From a bacterium (lineage in GTDB: Bacteria > Patescibacteriota > Minisyncoccia > Moranbacterales > UBA9337): a stretch of 32,641 bases of DNA. Below are positions 21,838 through 28,986 of the stretch, in pieces (positions within the stretch are counted from its first letter, which is position 1; each line of letters starts with the position of its first letter). Location: the NCBI GenBank assembly GCA_021159185.1, contig JAGGSH010000015.1:1-32641 (forward strand). Reading direction: 5' to 3'. Made by a program: the position numbers and the translations under genes. Under the pieces are notes generated by a model. It worked only from the letters and a program-made list of their open reading frames with translations. It did not search any database and was not told where the DNA came from.

Positions 21838-21965
21838 AAATCTAAATTTCAAAGCTCAAATTTCAAATCAATATCAAATGGCTAAATTTCAAATATTCAA
21901 ATTATTAAAAAATTTATCATTTGGATTTTGGGTTTGATTTGGAATTTTGATTTTTGATTTTGGCA
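21838..21965. repeat. Inverted short-period array between mraZ and rsmH
   Basis: AAATTTCAAA/CAAATTTCAAATC units change to TTTGGATTTTGGG/TTTGATTTGGAATTTTG units of opposite polarity around AATTATTAAAAAATTTATC. Same design as the arrays at 14060 and 20799. Confidence 0.8.
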
Positions 21966-21977
21966 TTTAAACCTTAA

Positions 21978-22412
21978 TTAATATACTCCCAGCTTTCCCA
22001 ACTGCTCCGCTATTTCATCGGCGCTTTTTTCGGTTTTGGATTTATAATCACCCCATTTTTTCTCGTCCCAAATTTCCAGGCGATTATAAAGTCCGGCAAC
22101 CGTAATATTCTTTTTCAGCCCCGCGTATTTTTTTAAATAATCGGGAATCAAAATTCTTCCCTGCTTGTCAATTTCCACATCGGTGGCGCCCGCCAGCATT
22201 AAACGGATAAAACTTCTGGTGCCGGATTCTCCTACCGGCAAACTTCCCAATTTCTTGGCCAGCTCTTCCCATATTTTCATTGGATAAATAAATAAACATT
22301 TATCCAAACCTCTAGTGACAACTACTTTATTTCCTAATTCATTTCTAAACTTAGATGGGACAGCCAATCTTTTTTTTATATCTATAGAATGCTGATACTC
22401 TCCAATAAACAT
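21978..22412 (-). CDS. mraZ: Transcriptional regulator MraZ
   Basis: The 144-residue protein has two SpoVT-AbrB-like halves: MFIGEYQHSIDIKKRLAVPSKFR with the KKR-AVP core, and ATDVEIDKQGRILIPDYLKKYAGL with the DKQGRI-IP core. MraZ forms ring oligomers that bind spaced repeats at its own promoter and control the division and wall cluster. It is the first gene of mraZ-rsmH-ftsL-ftsI-murF. Matching repeats with 10-nt period lie in and just downstream of the upstream promoter, consistent with autoregulation. Start ATG at 22412; the RBS is weak. Confidence 0.95.
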   Translation of the reverse strand: MFIGEYQHSIDIKKRLAVPSKFRNELGNKVVVTRGLDKCLFIYPMKIWEELAKKLGSLPVGESGTRSFIRLMLAGATDVEIDKQGRILIPDYLKKYAGLKKNITVAGLYNRLEIWDEKKWGDYKSKTEKSADEIAEQLGKLGVY

Positions 22413-22436
22413 AACGCTATTTTATATATTCATTCT

Positions 22437-22492
22437 CCACTTTCAACCACTTTATAACACACTAAGTATATTTTAAACCACCAGTCACCATC
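22437..22492 (-). promoter_or_regulatory. Putative MraZ operator repeats
   Basis: On the minus strand two pairs of RTGG-type boxes each have a 10-nt period: GATGG-TGACT-GGTGG (22492-22478) and AGTGG-TTGAA-AGTGG (22451-22437). The pairs are 41 nt apart, near four helical turns. The first pair lies inside the promoter spacer. MraZ is known to bind tandem TGGG-like repeats spaced about 10 bp; the assignment here is inference. Confidence 0.55.
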
Positions 22493-22498
22493 GGTCAA
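22470..22498 (-). promoter_or_regulatory. Promoter of the mraZ cluster
   Basis: TTGACC (22493-22498), 17-nt spacer, TAAAAT (22470-22475) on the minus strand, with about 58 nt to the mraZ ATG. Confidence 0.7.
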
Positions 22499-22516
22499 CA
22501 TAAAATTAAAAATTAA

Positions 22517-22540
22517 AAAATGGCTTTTTAAAGCCATTTT
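22517..22540. terminator. Bidirectional hairpin between the RND operon and mraZ
   Basis: AAAATGGCTTT/AAAGCCATTTT hairpin followed on the minus strand by TTAATTTTTAATTTT. It can end the RND transcript before the mraZ promoter. Confidence 0.6.
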
Positions 22541-22548
22541 AAAAAAAC

Positions 22549-22568
22549 TTATCCACCACTTATCCACA
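22549..22568. other. Two DnaA-box-like sites
   Basis: TTATCCACC (22549-22557) and TTATCCACA (22560-22568) are spaced 11 nt, start to start, on the plus strand between the two terminator hairpins. No dnaA, dnaN or AT-rich unwinding context is seen, so an origin is not claimed. Confidence 0.3.
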
Positions 22569-22570
22569 AT

Positions 22571-22596
22571 AAACATTCCATATGGGTGGAATGTTT
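22571..22596 (-). terminator. Hairpin overlapping the RND gene stop codon
   Basis: AAACATTCCA/TGGAATGTTT (10 bp, 6-nt loop) begins within the stop codon of the RND gene; it lacks a strong T tract on its own and may serve as an mRNA 3'-end structure. Confidence 0.5.
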
Positions 22597-25500
22597 ATTC
22601 TGATCCATTGACTATTTTTCCAACTCTTACATAAGCCCGCTTGGAAAACTTTTCCATTAGGCTGTAAATTACGGGGATAACCACCAGCGTTAAAATGGTT
22701 GAAACCAGCAATCCGCCAATTACGGCGATTGCCATCGGCCGCATCATTTCCGAGCCTTCCTGCCTGGACAAAGCCATTGGCAATATTCCTAAAATTGTGG
22801 TCGTGGAAGTAATTAAAATCGGACGCAGGCGAGTTATTCCGCCTTCAACCAAAGCGTCAAACTTGCCCATGCCTTTTTTTCTTAATTGGTTGATATAGTC
22901 AATCAAGACGATGGCGTTGTTCACCACAATTCCCGCCAACATTATTATTCCCATAAAAGACGGCAAAGACAGAGTCTGGCCGGTAATAAACAAAGCCAGC
23001 TCCACGCCGATAAAAGCCAAGGGTATTTCAAACATAACAATAAACGGATGAATTAACGATTCAAACTGCGAAGCCATTACCATATAGACTAACAAAATTC
23101 CCAACGCCAGCGCCAAACCCAATGTGCTAAAAGCATCTTGCATTTGTTTATATGATCCGCCATATTCAATAAAATATCCGGACGGCAATTTGTAATCGCC
23201 TAATTCGTTTTTTATGTCTTTGACAACGCTTCCGACATCCCTGTCAAGGATATTGGCCGTTACCGCTGCCATTCTTAATTGGTCCTCGCGGTTAATTTTT
23301 ACCGGGCCTTCGCCTGGAGAAATTTTAGCCACTTGCTTTAAAGGCACTTGGATTCCCGTTGGAGCGGTAATGGTTAAATTTTTTATTTGCTCAATATCAT
23401 CACGATAAATTTCATCATAACGCACTCTTATGTCCGTTTCTTCTCCGCCTTGCCGCAACTGGGTGGCTACCGATCCCCGCATGGAATTTTTTACGGTTGA
23501 ACCGATCTGTCCGACTGTTAATCCCAGATAAGAAGCTCTTTCCCGGTCAATATTAATAATCAATTCCGGCTTGCCTCGGCTTAAAGTCGTGTCAACATCA
23601 CGGATGCCTTCCACATTGTTAATTTTTCGCGCAATCTCGCCGGAAATATTTTTTAATTGTTCTAAATCTTTGCCAAAAATTTTTATTTCAATCGGCGTCA
23701 TGGCCCCGCCCATCATAACGCCGGCCATATCCATTGGATTAATCTCCAATCCTTTGATCGGCGGCCTGTTTTTCCTGACTACTTCTTCAATTTGCGTGTT
23801 GGACAATTCTCTGTCTTTTTTGTCTTTCAGCCGAATCAAAATCATGGCTTCATTGACGCCGCCGCCCATACCCATTGAACCAGCTTCCGCCGTTTCTTCA
23901 CTTTGGCCGACAAAGCTGGTAGCGTTGATTACGCTGCTGCCTGTCTTATTTAAAACGGTTTCTTCAATTTGTCTGACTGCTTTGTCAGTTTGCTCTAAAG
24001 ATGAACCTACCGGCATTTCCACTTGCAAAATCATCATTCCTTGATCGCTAACCGGCATAAATTCAGCTCCGACAAACGGGACCAAAGCGATGGCGCCAAT
24101 CAATAAACCAACCGCAAGAGCCACAGTTTTAAAGCGATTCTTTAATGACCAAACTAAAACTTTTTTATAAGCGTTTTGAATCTTTTTGAAATGTCGCTCT
24201 CCCGACGCTTTTTGATAATCTTCCGCTTTCTTCCTTTTTTTGAAAATTTTTGAGGCGATCATCGGCACTAAGGTTAAAGCCACAAACAATGAGGAAGACA
24301 AAGCAAAAATAATCGTTAAGGACAATCCCCGTGACATCTGCCCGACGGTGCCAGACCCTAAAGACATCGGCAAGAAAACAGCAATAGTTGTCAGCGTGGC
24401 CGCGGTAATAGCCAATCCTACTTCATTTGAGCCGATTATGGCCGCTTTTTGCCGCTTGCCGATTTTTTCCAAATGCCGATAAATATTTTCAATTACCACT
24501 ACGGCATTATCCACCAGCATTCCAATACCTAAAGCCAACCCGCCCAAAGTCATTAGGTTTAATGTATAACCGACAAGATAAATTGGAATGAAAGTGGCGA
24601 TTAGAGATAAAGGAATGGCTAATCCGATAGCTAAGGTTGGACGCCAATTCCGCAAAAACAAATAAATCATCAGCATGGCCAGCAATCCGCCGATTATCCC
24701 GCTCTGGGTCACAGAATCAGTTGAACTTTTAATTATTCGGCTCTGATCCATAACTAAAGCAAACGCAACATCTTTTGGCAGATATTTTCGCAGTTCCGGC
24801 AATTCATTTTTAATCCTATCGGCTACCTGGGCCGTGTTGGCTCCGGATTGCTTATTAATCATCATCAGAAGGCTGTCCTTTTTGTTAGTGCGGCAATAGC
24901 TTCTTAACTCCTTGCGCGTGTCAATAACTTCTGCCACATCTTTCAGATATATCGGCGCGCTGCCTTTGATAGTGATAATAGTATTTTTTATCTCCTCTAA
25001 ACTTTTATATTCTCCCACTGCGCGCAAAGAAAATTCCTGCAAGCCCTGCTCTATAAATCCGCCGGATAAATTAATATTTTCTCCGCGCAAAATTTGGACG
25101 ACTTGAGCTTGGGTTAAGCCGTAAAGCTCTAGTCGCGGCTTATTTAATTTTATTAAAATTTCTCTTTCTTGCCCGCCGCGCAATTCCACTGAAGCCACGC
25201 CATCCAATCTTTCAATTTTGTCTTTAACATTGTCTTCTAATAATTTTTTAAGTTCTAAAGTAGTTAAACTATCGGCAGTAACGCCATAGCCCAGCACTGG
25301 CATGGCCCCTACGTCCATTTTTAAAACCATAGGATTATTGGCGTCTTGGGGCAAGTAGTTTTCTATCAGCCCGATTTTATCTCTTAAGTCCTGGGCCGCA
25401 AAATCAATATTTGCGCCACTGTTGAATTCTATCTTTACAACCGACATTCCCTCTTGTGAAATTGAAGATACTGACTTAACATCTTTAACCGTGCTAACCG

Positions 25501-25708
25501 CGTCCTCAATTGGCTTAGTTAAGACATCTTCAATATCTTCGGAAGTTGCGCCAGGATATGAAGTAACTACAGATACTACCGGAAATTCAATATCCGGCAG
25601 CATATCCAGCCCTAAACGGCCAAATGAAACAATGCCAAAAACAACAATAATTAAAACCATCATCGTTATAGTTACCGGCTTGTCAACTGAAAATTTTGGC
25701 AGATTCAT
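22595..25708 (-). CDS. RND-family (HAE1/AcrB-like) efflux transporter
   Basis: The 1037-residue pump has the RND duplication: an N-terminal membrane segment (about 13-30), a large periplasmic-type domain, a cluster of membrane segments, and the same pattern again. Signatures include FPVVSVVTSYPGATSEDIE (43-61), RNWRPTLAIGLAIPLSLIAT, the proton-relay segment GIGMLVDNAVVVIENI (Asp400; the second Asp of AcrB is Asn401, as in many non-proteobacterial HAE1 pumps) and LAGIVVNNAIVLIDYINQLR in the second half. It starts 4 nt after the membrane fusion protein gene. No TolC-like channel is encoded here, fitting a cell without a conventional outer membrane. Substrate unknown; control by the upstream MarR regulator is likely. 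Confidence 0.95.
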   Translation of the reverse strand: MNLPKFSVDKPVTITMMVLIIVVFGIVSFGRLGLDMLPDIEFPVVSVVTSYPGATSEDIEDVLTKPIEDAVSTVKDVKSVSSISQEGMSVVKIEFNSGANIDFAAQDLRDKIGLIENYLPQDANNPMVLKMDVGAMPVLGYGVTADSLTTLELKKLLEDNVKDKIERLDGVASVELRGGQEREILIKLNKPRLELYGLTQAQVVQILRGENINLSGGFIEQGLQEFSLRAVGEYKSLEEIKNTIITIKGSAPIYLKDVAEVIDTRKELRSYCRTNKKDSLLMMINKQSGANTAQVADRIKNELPELRKYLPKDVAFALVMDQSRIIKSSTDSVTQSGIIGGLLAMLMIYLFLRNWRPTLAIGLAIPLSLIATFIPIYLVGYTLNLMTLGGLALGIGMLVDNAVVVIENIYRHLEKIGKRQKAAIIGSNEVGLAITAATLTTIAVFLPMSLGSGTVGQMSRGLSLTIIFALSSSLFVALTLVPMIASKIFKKRKKAEDYQKASGERHFKKIQNAYKKVLVWSLKNRFKTVALAVGLLIGAIALVPFVGAEFMPVSDQGMMILQVEMPVGSSLEQTDKAVRQIEETVLNKTGSSVINATSFVGQSEETAEAGSMGMGGGVNEAMILIRLKDKKDRELSNTQIEEVVRKNRPPIKGLEINPMDMAGVMMGGAMTPIEIKIFGKDLEQLKNISGEIARKINNVEGIRDVDTTLSRGKPELIINIDRERASYLGLTVGQIGSTVKNSMRGSVATQLRQGGEETDIRVRYDEIYRDDIEQIKNLTITAPTGIQVPLKQVAKISPGEGPVKINREDQLRMAAVTANILDRDVGSVVKDIKNELGDYKLPSGYFIEYGGSYKQMQDAFSTLGLALALGILLVYMVMASQFESLIHPFIVMFEIPLAFIGVELALFITGQTLSLPSFMGIIMLAGIVVNNAIVLIDYINQLRKKGMGKFDALVEGGITRLRPILITSTTTILGILPMALSRQEGSEMMRPMAIAVIGGLLVSTILTLVVIPVIYSLMEKFSKRAYVRVGKIVNGSE

Positions 25709-25712
25709 AAAT

Positions 25713-26828
25713 TTATTTTTTCACCGTTACTTTTTCTCCATTATCCAATTCGTAATTTCCGTTAATCACCACCTCATCATTTTCAACCAGTCCTTCGGTT
25801 ACTTTTAATTTGCCGCCGAGAGTTTCGGTTTTAACTGCGACTATTTTAATCCTTGAATCATTGCCAACCACGTATATTTTCTCAACTCCATTTTCAATAA
25901 ATACCGCCGCTTTAGGAACCGTTAGAATGTTTTCTTGCTTGGCAGTAATGATTTTTATGCCAGCTATCATACCTGCTTTAATTTTACCGTCCTTATTGGC
26001 AAGTTGAATTTTAACCGGAAATTTTTTGCTTATTGGATCAGCTACGGAACCGACATGATAAACTTCTCCCGTAAATTTTTCGCCGGGATAAGCCGCTAAG
26101 TTAATTTCCGCTTCTTGCCCGACAGATATTTTGCCAATGTCAAACTCGGTCAGCGCCGCTTCAATTTTAATTTTTTGGCTATTAGAAATAACGGCTATCG
26201 GCGTTGTCATAACGGCTAAATCGCCTTTGTCTAAATTTATCCGGCTGATAAAACCGCTAGCCGGCGCTTTAATTAAATATTTATCCAGTTGGGATTGAAT
26301 ATAATTAACTTGCCCTCGCGCTACTTTTACCTGGCCTTCCGCGGCATCAACAGCAAGCCTGGCTGACTTTCTGGCTGATTTTTCCGAAGGAGTTCCCTTG
26401 GCGTCTTTTTTTAATTGCTTCTGTAATTTCTCGGTGTTTTCTTGGCTTTCTTTGGCAATCTTTAAATTGGTTTTGGCATTTTCAAAGTTAGTTAAAAGAG
26501 ACCGGTCTGTTTCCAGTTTTGCCAAAATTTGCCCTTTATTCACATAATCTCCTTCGGAGCAATAGAAAGCAAAAACTTTTCCGTTCATTTCAGGAAATAC
26601 TTCCACTTTTTCAAAAGGTTCGGTAACGGCAGAAACGGAAATGCATTGTTTCACGGTTTCCGGCAATATTTTTTCGGTTCGTACCGTAATTGTTTCTTTT
26701 TCAGAAACAGGCTGAGTATTATCGGATTCATTGCTCAATGCATTAAAAAATACCCATCCCCCGCCCGCGATTATAATAGCCAGTAAAGATATTGCCTTAA
26801 TCGGCTTGTTTTTAAATAGATCTTTCAT
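25713..26828 (-). CDS. RND membrane fusion protein (HlyD/AcrA family)
   Basis: The 371-residue periplasmic adaptor type has one N-terminal membrane anchor (about residues 11-29), the lipoyl half EVFPEMNGKVFAFYCSEGDYVNKGQILAKLE, a short alpha-hairpin (ENAKTNLKIAKESQENTEKL ... AAEGQVKVARGQVNYIQSQL), the second lipoyl half YLIKAPASGFISRINLDKGDLA, a beta-barrel domain and a C-terminal membrane-proximal domain ending NYELDNGEKVTVKK. The hairpin is short, about 90 residues. It precedes the RND pump by 4 nt and follows marR by 49 nt, giving a three-gene efflux operon. Start ATG at 26828. Confidence 0.93.
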   Translation of the reverse strand: MKDLFKNKPIKAISLLAIIIAGGGWVFFNALSNESDNTQPVSEKETITVRTEKILPETVKQCISVSAVTEPFEKVEVFPEMNGKVFAFYCSEGDYVNKGQILAKLETDRSLLTNFENAKTNLKIAKESQENTEKLQKQLKKDAKGTPSEKSARKSARLAVDAAEGQVKVARGQVNYIQSQLDKYLIKAPASGFISRINLDKGDLAVMTTPIAVISNSQKIKIEAALTEFDIGKISVGQEAEINLAAYPGEKFTGEVYHVGSVADPISKKFPVKIQLANKDGKIKAGMIAGIKIITAKQENILTVPKAAVFIENGVEKIYVVGNDSRIKIVAVKTETLGGKLKVTEGLVENDEVVINGNYELDNGEKVTVKK

Positions 26829-26877
26829 AAATTTAAATAATCATTATTGCCAGTTTATTTTATTATGTTATCGCGCT

Positions 26878-27321
26878 TTATTTTTGTTTCGTTATTTCTC
26901 TTGAGCTTGACAATTTTTTTAAAATTTTAATGAGATTTTCTCGTTCTTTTTTATTAAGCTTAATTAAAATTTTTCGCATACGGTTTTGGATTTTGCCAAA
27001 GCCATCTTTCAATTTCTTCATTCCTTTCGGTGTGACGGAGAGGCGAGTCGCGCGCCTGTCGTTTTTATCGCTAACTCTTTTTATCGCTTGCGATTTTACC
27101 AATGGGCTAACCAACGAAGTCGCCGATGGCGGAGTAATGCAAAAATAATCAGCCACTTCCTTCATTAACGGATTTTTTTTCTCGGACACATAATGCAAAA
27201 CTTCCAAACGGAGGATAGAAAACGGATCCGGATGGTCGTTTTCCTTTTTTGCCTGTTGGTGCAGTCGGCGGCTGGTGTTAAAAATGAGGGAAATAATGCT
27301 GCTTATTGAGTCATTCTTCAT
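26878..27321 (-). CDS. MarR-family transcriptional regulator
   Basis: The 147-residue winged-helix protein has the MarR core: LRLEVLHYVSEKKNPLMKEVADYFCITPPSATSLVSPLVKSQAIKRVSDKNDRRATRLSVTPKG (recognition helix about 65-83, wing DKNDRRATRLSVT) and a C-terminal dimerisation helix. As first gene of the efflux operon it most likely represses its own promoter and derepresses on ligand binding. An inverted repeat TTAGA-N3-TCTAA overlaps the -10 region upstream, a plausible operator. Start ATG at 27321. Confidence 0.93.
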   Translation of the reverse strand: MKNDSISSIISLIFNTSRRLHQQAKKENDHPDPFSILRLEVLHYVSEKKNPLMKEVADYFCITPPSATSLVSPLVKSQAIKRVSDKNDRRATRLSVTPKGMKKLKDGFGKIQNRMRKILIKLNKKERENLIKILKKLSSSREITKQK

Positions 27322-27345
27322 ATTTTTAGTTAGATTATTAAATTA

Positions 27346-27358
27346 TTAGACTTTCTAA
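27346..27358. promoter_or_regulatory. Putative MarR operator
   Basis: TTAGACTTTCTAA, a 5-bp-arm inverted repeat with 3-nt centre, immediately downstream of and touching the -10 box of the marR promoter. TCTAATAAT-type half-repeats continue toward the start codon. Confidence 0.5.
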
Positions 27359-27385
27359 GTATATATAAAACTAAAAAAATGTCAA
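27358..27385 (-). promoter_or_regulatory. Promoter of the marR-MFP-RND operon
   Basis: TTGACA (27380-27385), 16-nt spacer, TATACT (27358-27363) on the minus strand, 37 nt before the marR ATG. Confidence 0.7.
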
Positions 27386-27416
27386 GCTGGCGAATTATCT
27401 CATTTCAAAAATACAA

Positions 27417-27443
27417 AAAACGGGCTTTAGAGAAGCCCGTTTT
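27417..27443 (-). terminator. Intrinsic terminator of the small-membrane-protein genes
   Basis: AAAACGGGCTT/AAGCCCGTTTT (11 bp, 5-nt loop), flanked by A/T tracts on both sides so it could act in either direction. It lies just after the stop at 27461 and before the marR promoter. Confidence 0.85.
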
Positions 27444-27460
27444 AAGAAGCTAAAATACTA

Positions 27461-27721
27461 TTATTTCTTTTTTTTATTCTTGCCCCTTTTGGAAATGAAA
27501 AAGGCGGTAATCGCTCCAAGAGCCGCGCCGACTCCCGCTGAAACAAGCGCCGCTTTTTCCGGATTTTTCTTTATGTAATCACCCATTTTTTTAGAAGTTT
27601 CTTCCATTTGTTTCTGAATCTTTTTTAATTCTTTCATCGTTGCCGCTTCAAGATCGGCGCCTTTGTTTTTGGCTTTAACAATGTTTTCATCCACTGTTTT
27701 TTTTATTTTTTTCGCATCCAT
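27461..27721 (-). CDS. Small tail-anchored coiled-coil protein (YtxH/DUF883-like)
   Basis: An 86-residue protein: a long charged helix (about residues 3-55, KKIKKTVDENIVKAKNKGADLEAATMKELKK...), the turn KKNPEKAAL, a glycine-rich membrane segment (VSAGVGAALGAITAFFIS, about 60-77) and a basic tail (KRGKNKKKK). This layout is shared by YtxH-like and ElaB/DUF883 proteins, some tied to stress or ribosome association, but homology is not certain. It follows another small membrane protein by 27 bp and is the last gene before a strong terminator. Start ATG at 27721. Confidence 0.7.
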   Translation of the reverse strand: MDAKKIKKTVDENIVKAKNKGADLEAATMKELKKIQKQMEETSKKMGDYIKKNPEKAALVSAGVGAALGAITAFFISKRGKNKKKK

Positions 27722-27748
27722 ATTTTTGTTATTAAGATTATTAATTAA

Positions 27749-28051
27749 TTATTTTCTTTTCCTGGCCATAAAATATCCGACAAGAAATACAATCGCGCCT
27801 ACTGCTCCGTAGCCGGCCCATTGTGATTCGTTATCCACTATTGTATTTATATAAATAGCCAAGCAAATTAGAACAAATATAACTCCCGCGGACATAAACA
27901 ATAAACCTATCGTTTTTCTTTTAACATCATTAAACCATTCCTGTATCTTTTCCGATATGTTGCCGCTTGCGCGAGTAATCATATTTGCGACAAAGATTTG
28001 AACAATTTCTTTCCAGCTGTTGCTTTTTACTTTTTTAGTTTTTTTCTCCAT
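27749..28051 (-). CDS. Small two-TM membrane protein (putative)
   Basis: A 100-residue protein with an amphipathic N-terminal half (SWKEIVQIFVANMITRASGNISEKIQEWFNDVKRK) and two membrane segments (about 48-66 and 75-95) ending MARKRK. It resembles holin-superfamily/DUF1469-like small membrane proteins in layout, but no family can be assigned. The frame also opens at an ATG at 28084, but that lies inside the spacer of a good promoter (28075-28103), so the ATG at 28051 is chosen. Likely co-transcribed with the tail-anchored protein that follows. Confidence 0.65.
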   Translation of the reverse strand: MEKKTKKVKSNSWKEIVQIFVANMITRASGNISEKIQEWFNDVKRKTIGLLFMSAGVIFVLICLAIYINTIVDNESQWAGYGAVGAIVFLVGYFMARKRK

Positions 28052-28074
28052 TTGTTTTAAAGTTATTTTTCTAA

Positions 28075-28103
28075 ATTTTAACATATCGCGCGAAACATAT
28101 CAA
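28075..28103 (-). promoter_or_regulatory. Promoter of the small-membrane-protein pair
   Basis: TTGATA (28098-28103), 17-nt spacer, TAAAAT (28075-28080) on the minus strand. The spacer holds the CGCGCGA end of an inverted repeat whose other arm (CTTTCCGCGC) is just upstream, a possible regulatory palindrome. Confidence 0.55.
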
Positions 28104-28149
28104 ACAGCTTTCCGCGCACCCTAAATTAAAATCTTAAACTTATCATTTT

Positions 28150-28986
28150 TTATCCCTTGAAAAACTCCAAATACTTTTTTAGTCCGCCTCGGCTTTTCTG
28201 ATATATTATTTCTCGCAGTCTTGGCAGTATTTCTTTGACAGCCTTCTCTCCGGCTAAAATTTTATCCTGGCCGTTGGTAAATTGGTACCAATAATTTTTG
28301 CCGACATCCACATTAATAACAATGTCGGCTTTATCCGTATTCAAAAGCGCTAAATGATAGCGCAAAATATTTAATGAATCATTGGCGATATCATACCATC
28401 CCGGCTTCCATTCCCCGTCGTGATAATATCCGTCTAAATTAACGGCAATGACCAGATCAGCGCCCATATTCCTGACAACATCCACCGGAATAGGCGCGGA
28501 TAATCCGCCGTCGGCTAATATTCTGCCGCTTATCTTCTCCGGCTTGAAGATTAGAGGAATAGAGATGCTGGCTCTGATGGCCGGCGTCATCGCGCCTTTA
28601 TCTAAAACCGCGATTTCCCCCGTTTTTAAATCTGTCGCCACGATCGCGCATGGAATTTCACAATCCTCAATTTTTTTTCCGTTAATATAACTCTCAATGA
28701 AAGTTTTTATCTTTTCTCCGCCAATCAGCCCTTGTTTTAAGTGCGGATCAGCTAGCAAAGAAACTATTCGGCGCCAATTAGTGTCCAGCGCTATCTCTTC
28801 CATTTTTTTAATGCCTAATCCGGCCGCGTAAAAACCGCCAACCATAGCTCCAATACTTGAACCGGCGATAAAATCAATCGGAATATTATTTTCTTCCAAA
28901 GCTTTAATAACGCCAATGTGCGCCAATCCCCTTGAACTGCCGCTACCCAGCGCCAATCCGATTTTTGCTTGTTTAGCCTTTGCCAT
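28150..28986 (-). CDS. Patatin-like phospholipase
   Basis: The 278-residue protein of the RssA/patatin family (serine lipid acyl hydrolases) has an oxyanion-hole motif LALGSGSSRGLAHIG (11-25), the nucleophile elbow AGSSIGAMVGG (GxSxG, Ser44), the catalytic dyad Asp in LADGGLSAPIPVDVV (Asp159) and the connecting PAIRASISIPLIFKP segment. All catalytic elements are intact. Its ATG at 28986 overlaps the end of the upstream patatin gene by 14 nt, so the two are co-translated. Substrate is unknown; membrane lipid turnover or scavenged lipid breakdown are possible. Confidence 0.9.
   Translation of the reverse strand: MAKAKQAKIGLALGSGSSRGLAHIGVIKALEENNIPIDFIAGSSIGAMVGGFYAAGLGIKKMEEIALDTNWRRIVSLLADPHLKQGLIGGEKIKTFIESYINGKKIEDCEIPCAIVATDLKTGEIAVLDKGAMTPAIRASISIPLIFKPEKISGRILADGGLSAPIPVDVVRNMGADLVIAVNLDGYYHDGEWKPGWYDIANDSLNILRYHLALLNTDKADIVINVDVGKNYWYQFTNGQDKILAGEKAVKEILPRLREIIYQKSRGGLKKYLEFFKG

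Noticed and set aside
22501-22600. Replication origin
   Set aside because: Only two DnaA-box-like sites, no dnaA/dnaN neighbours and no clear unwinding element.
23571-24044. Plus-strand ORFs antisense to the RND gene and to other genes
   Set aside because: They are shadows of conserved minus-strand proteins, with no RBS, promoter or recognisable domain.
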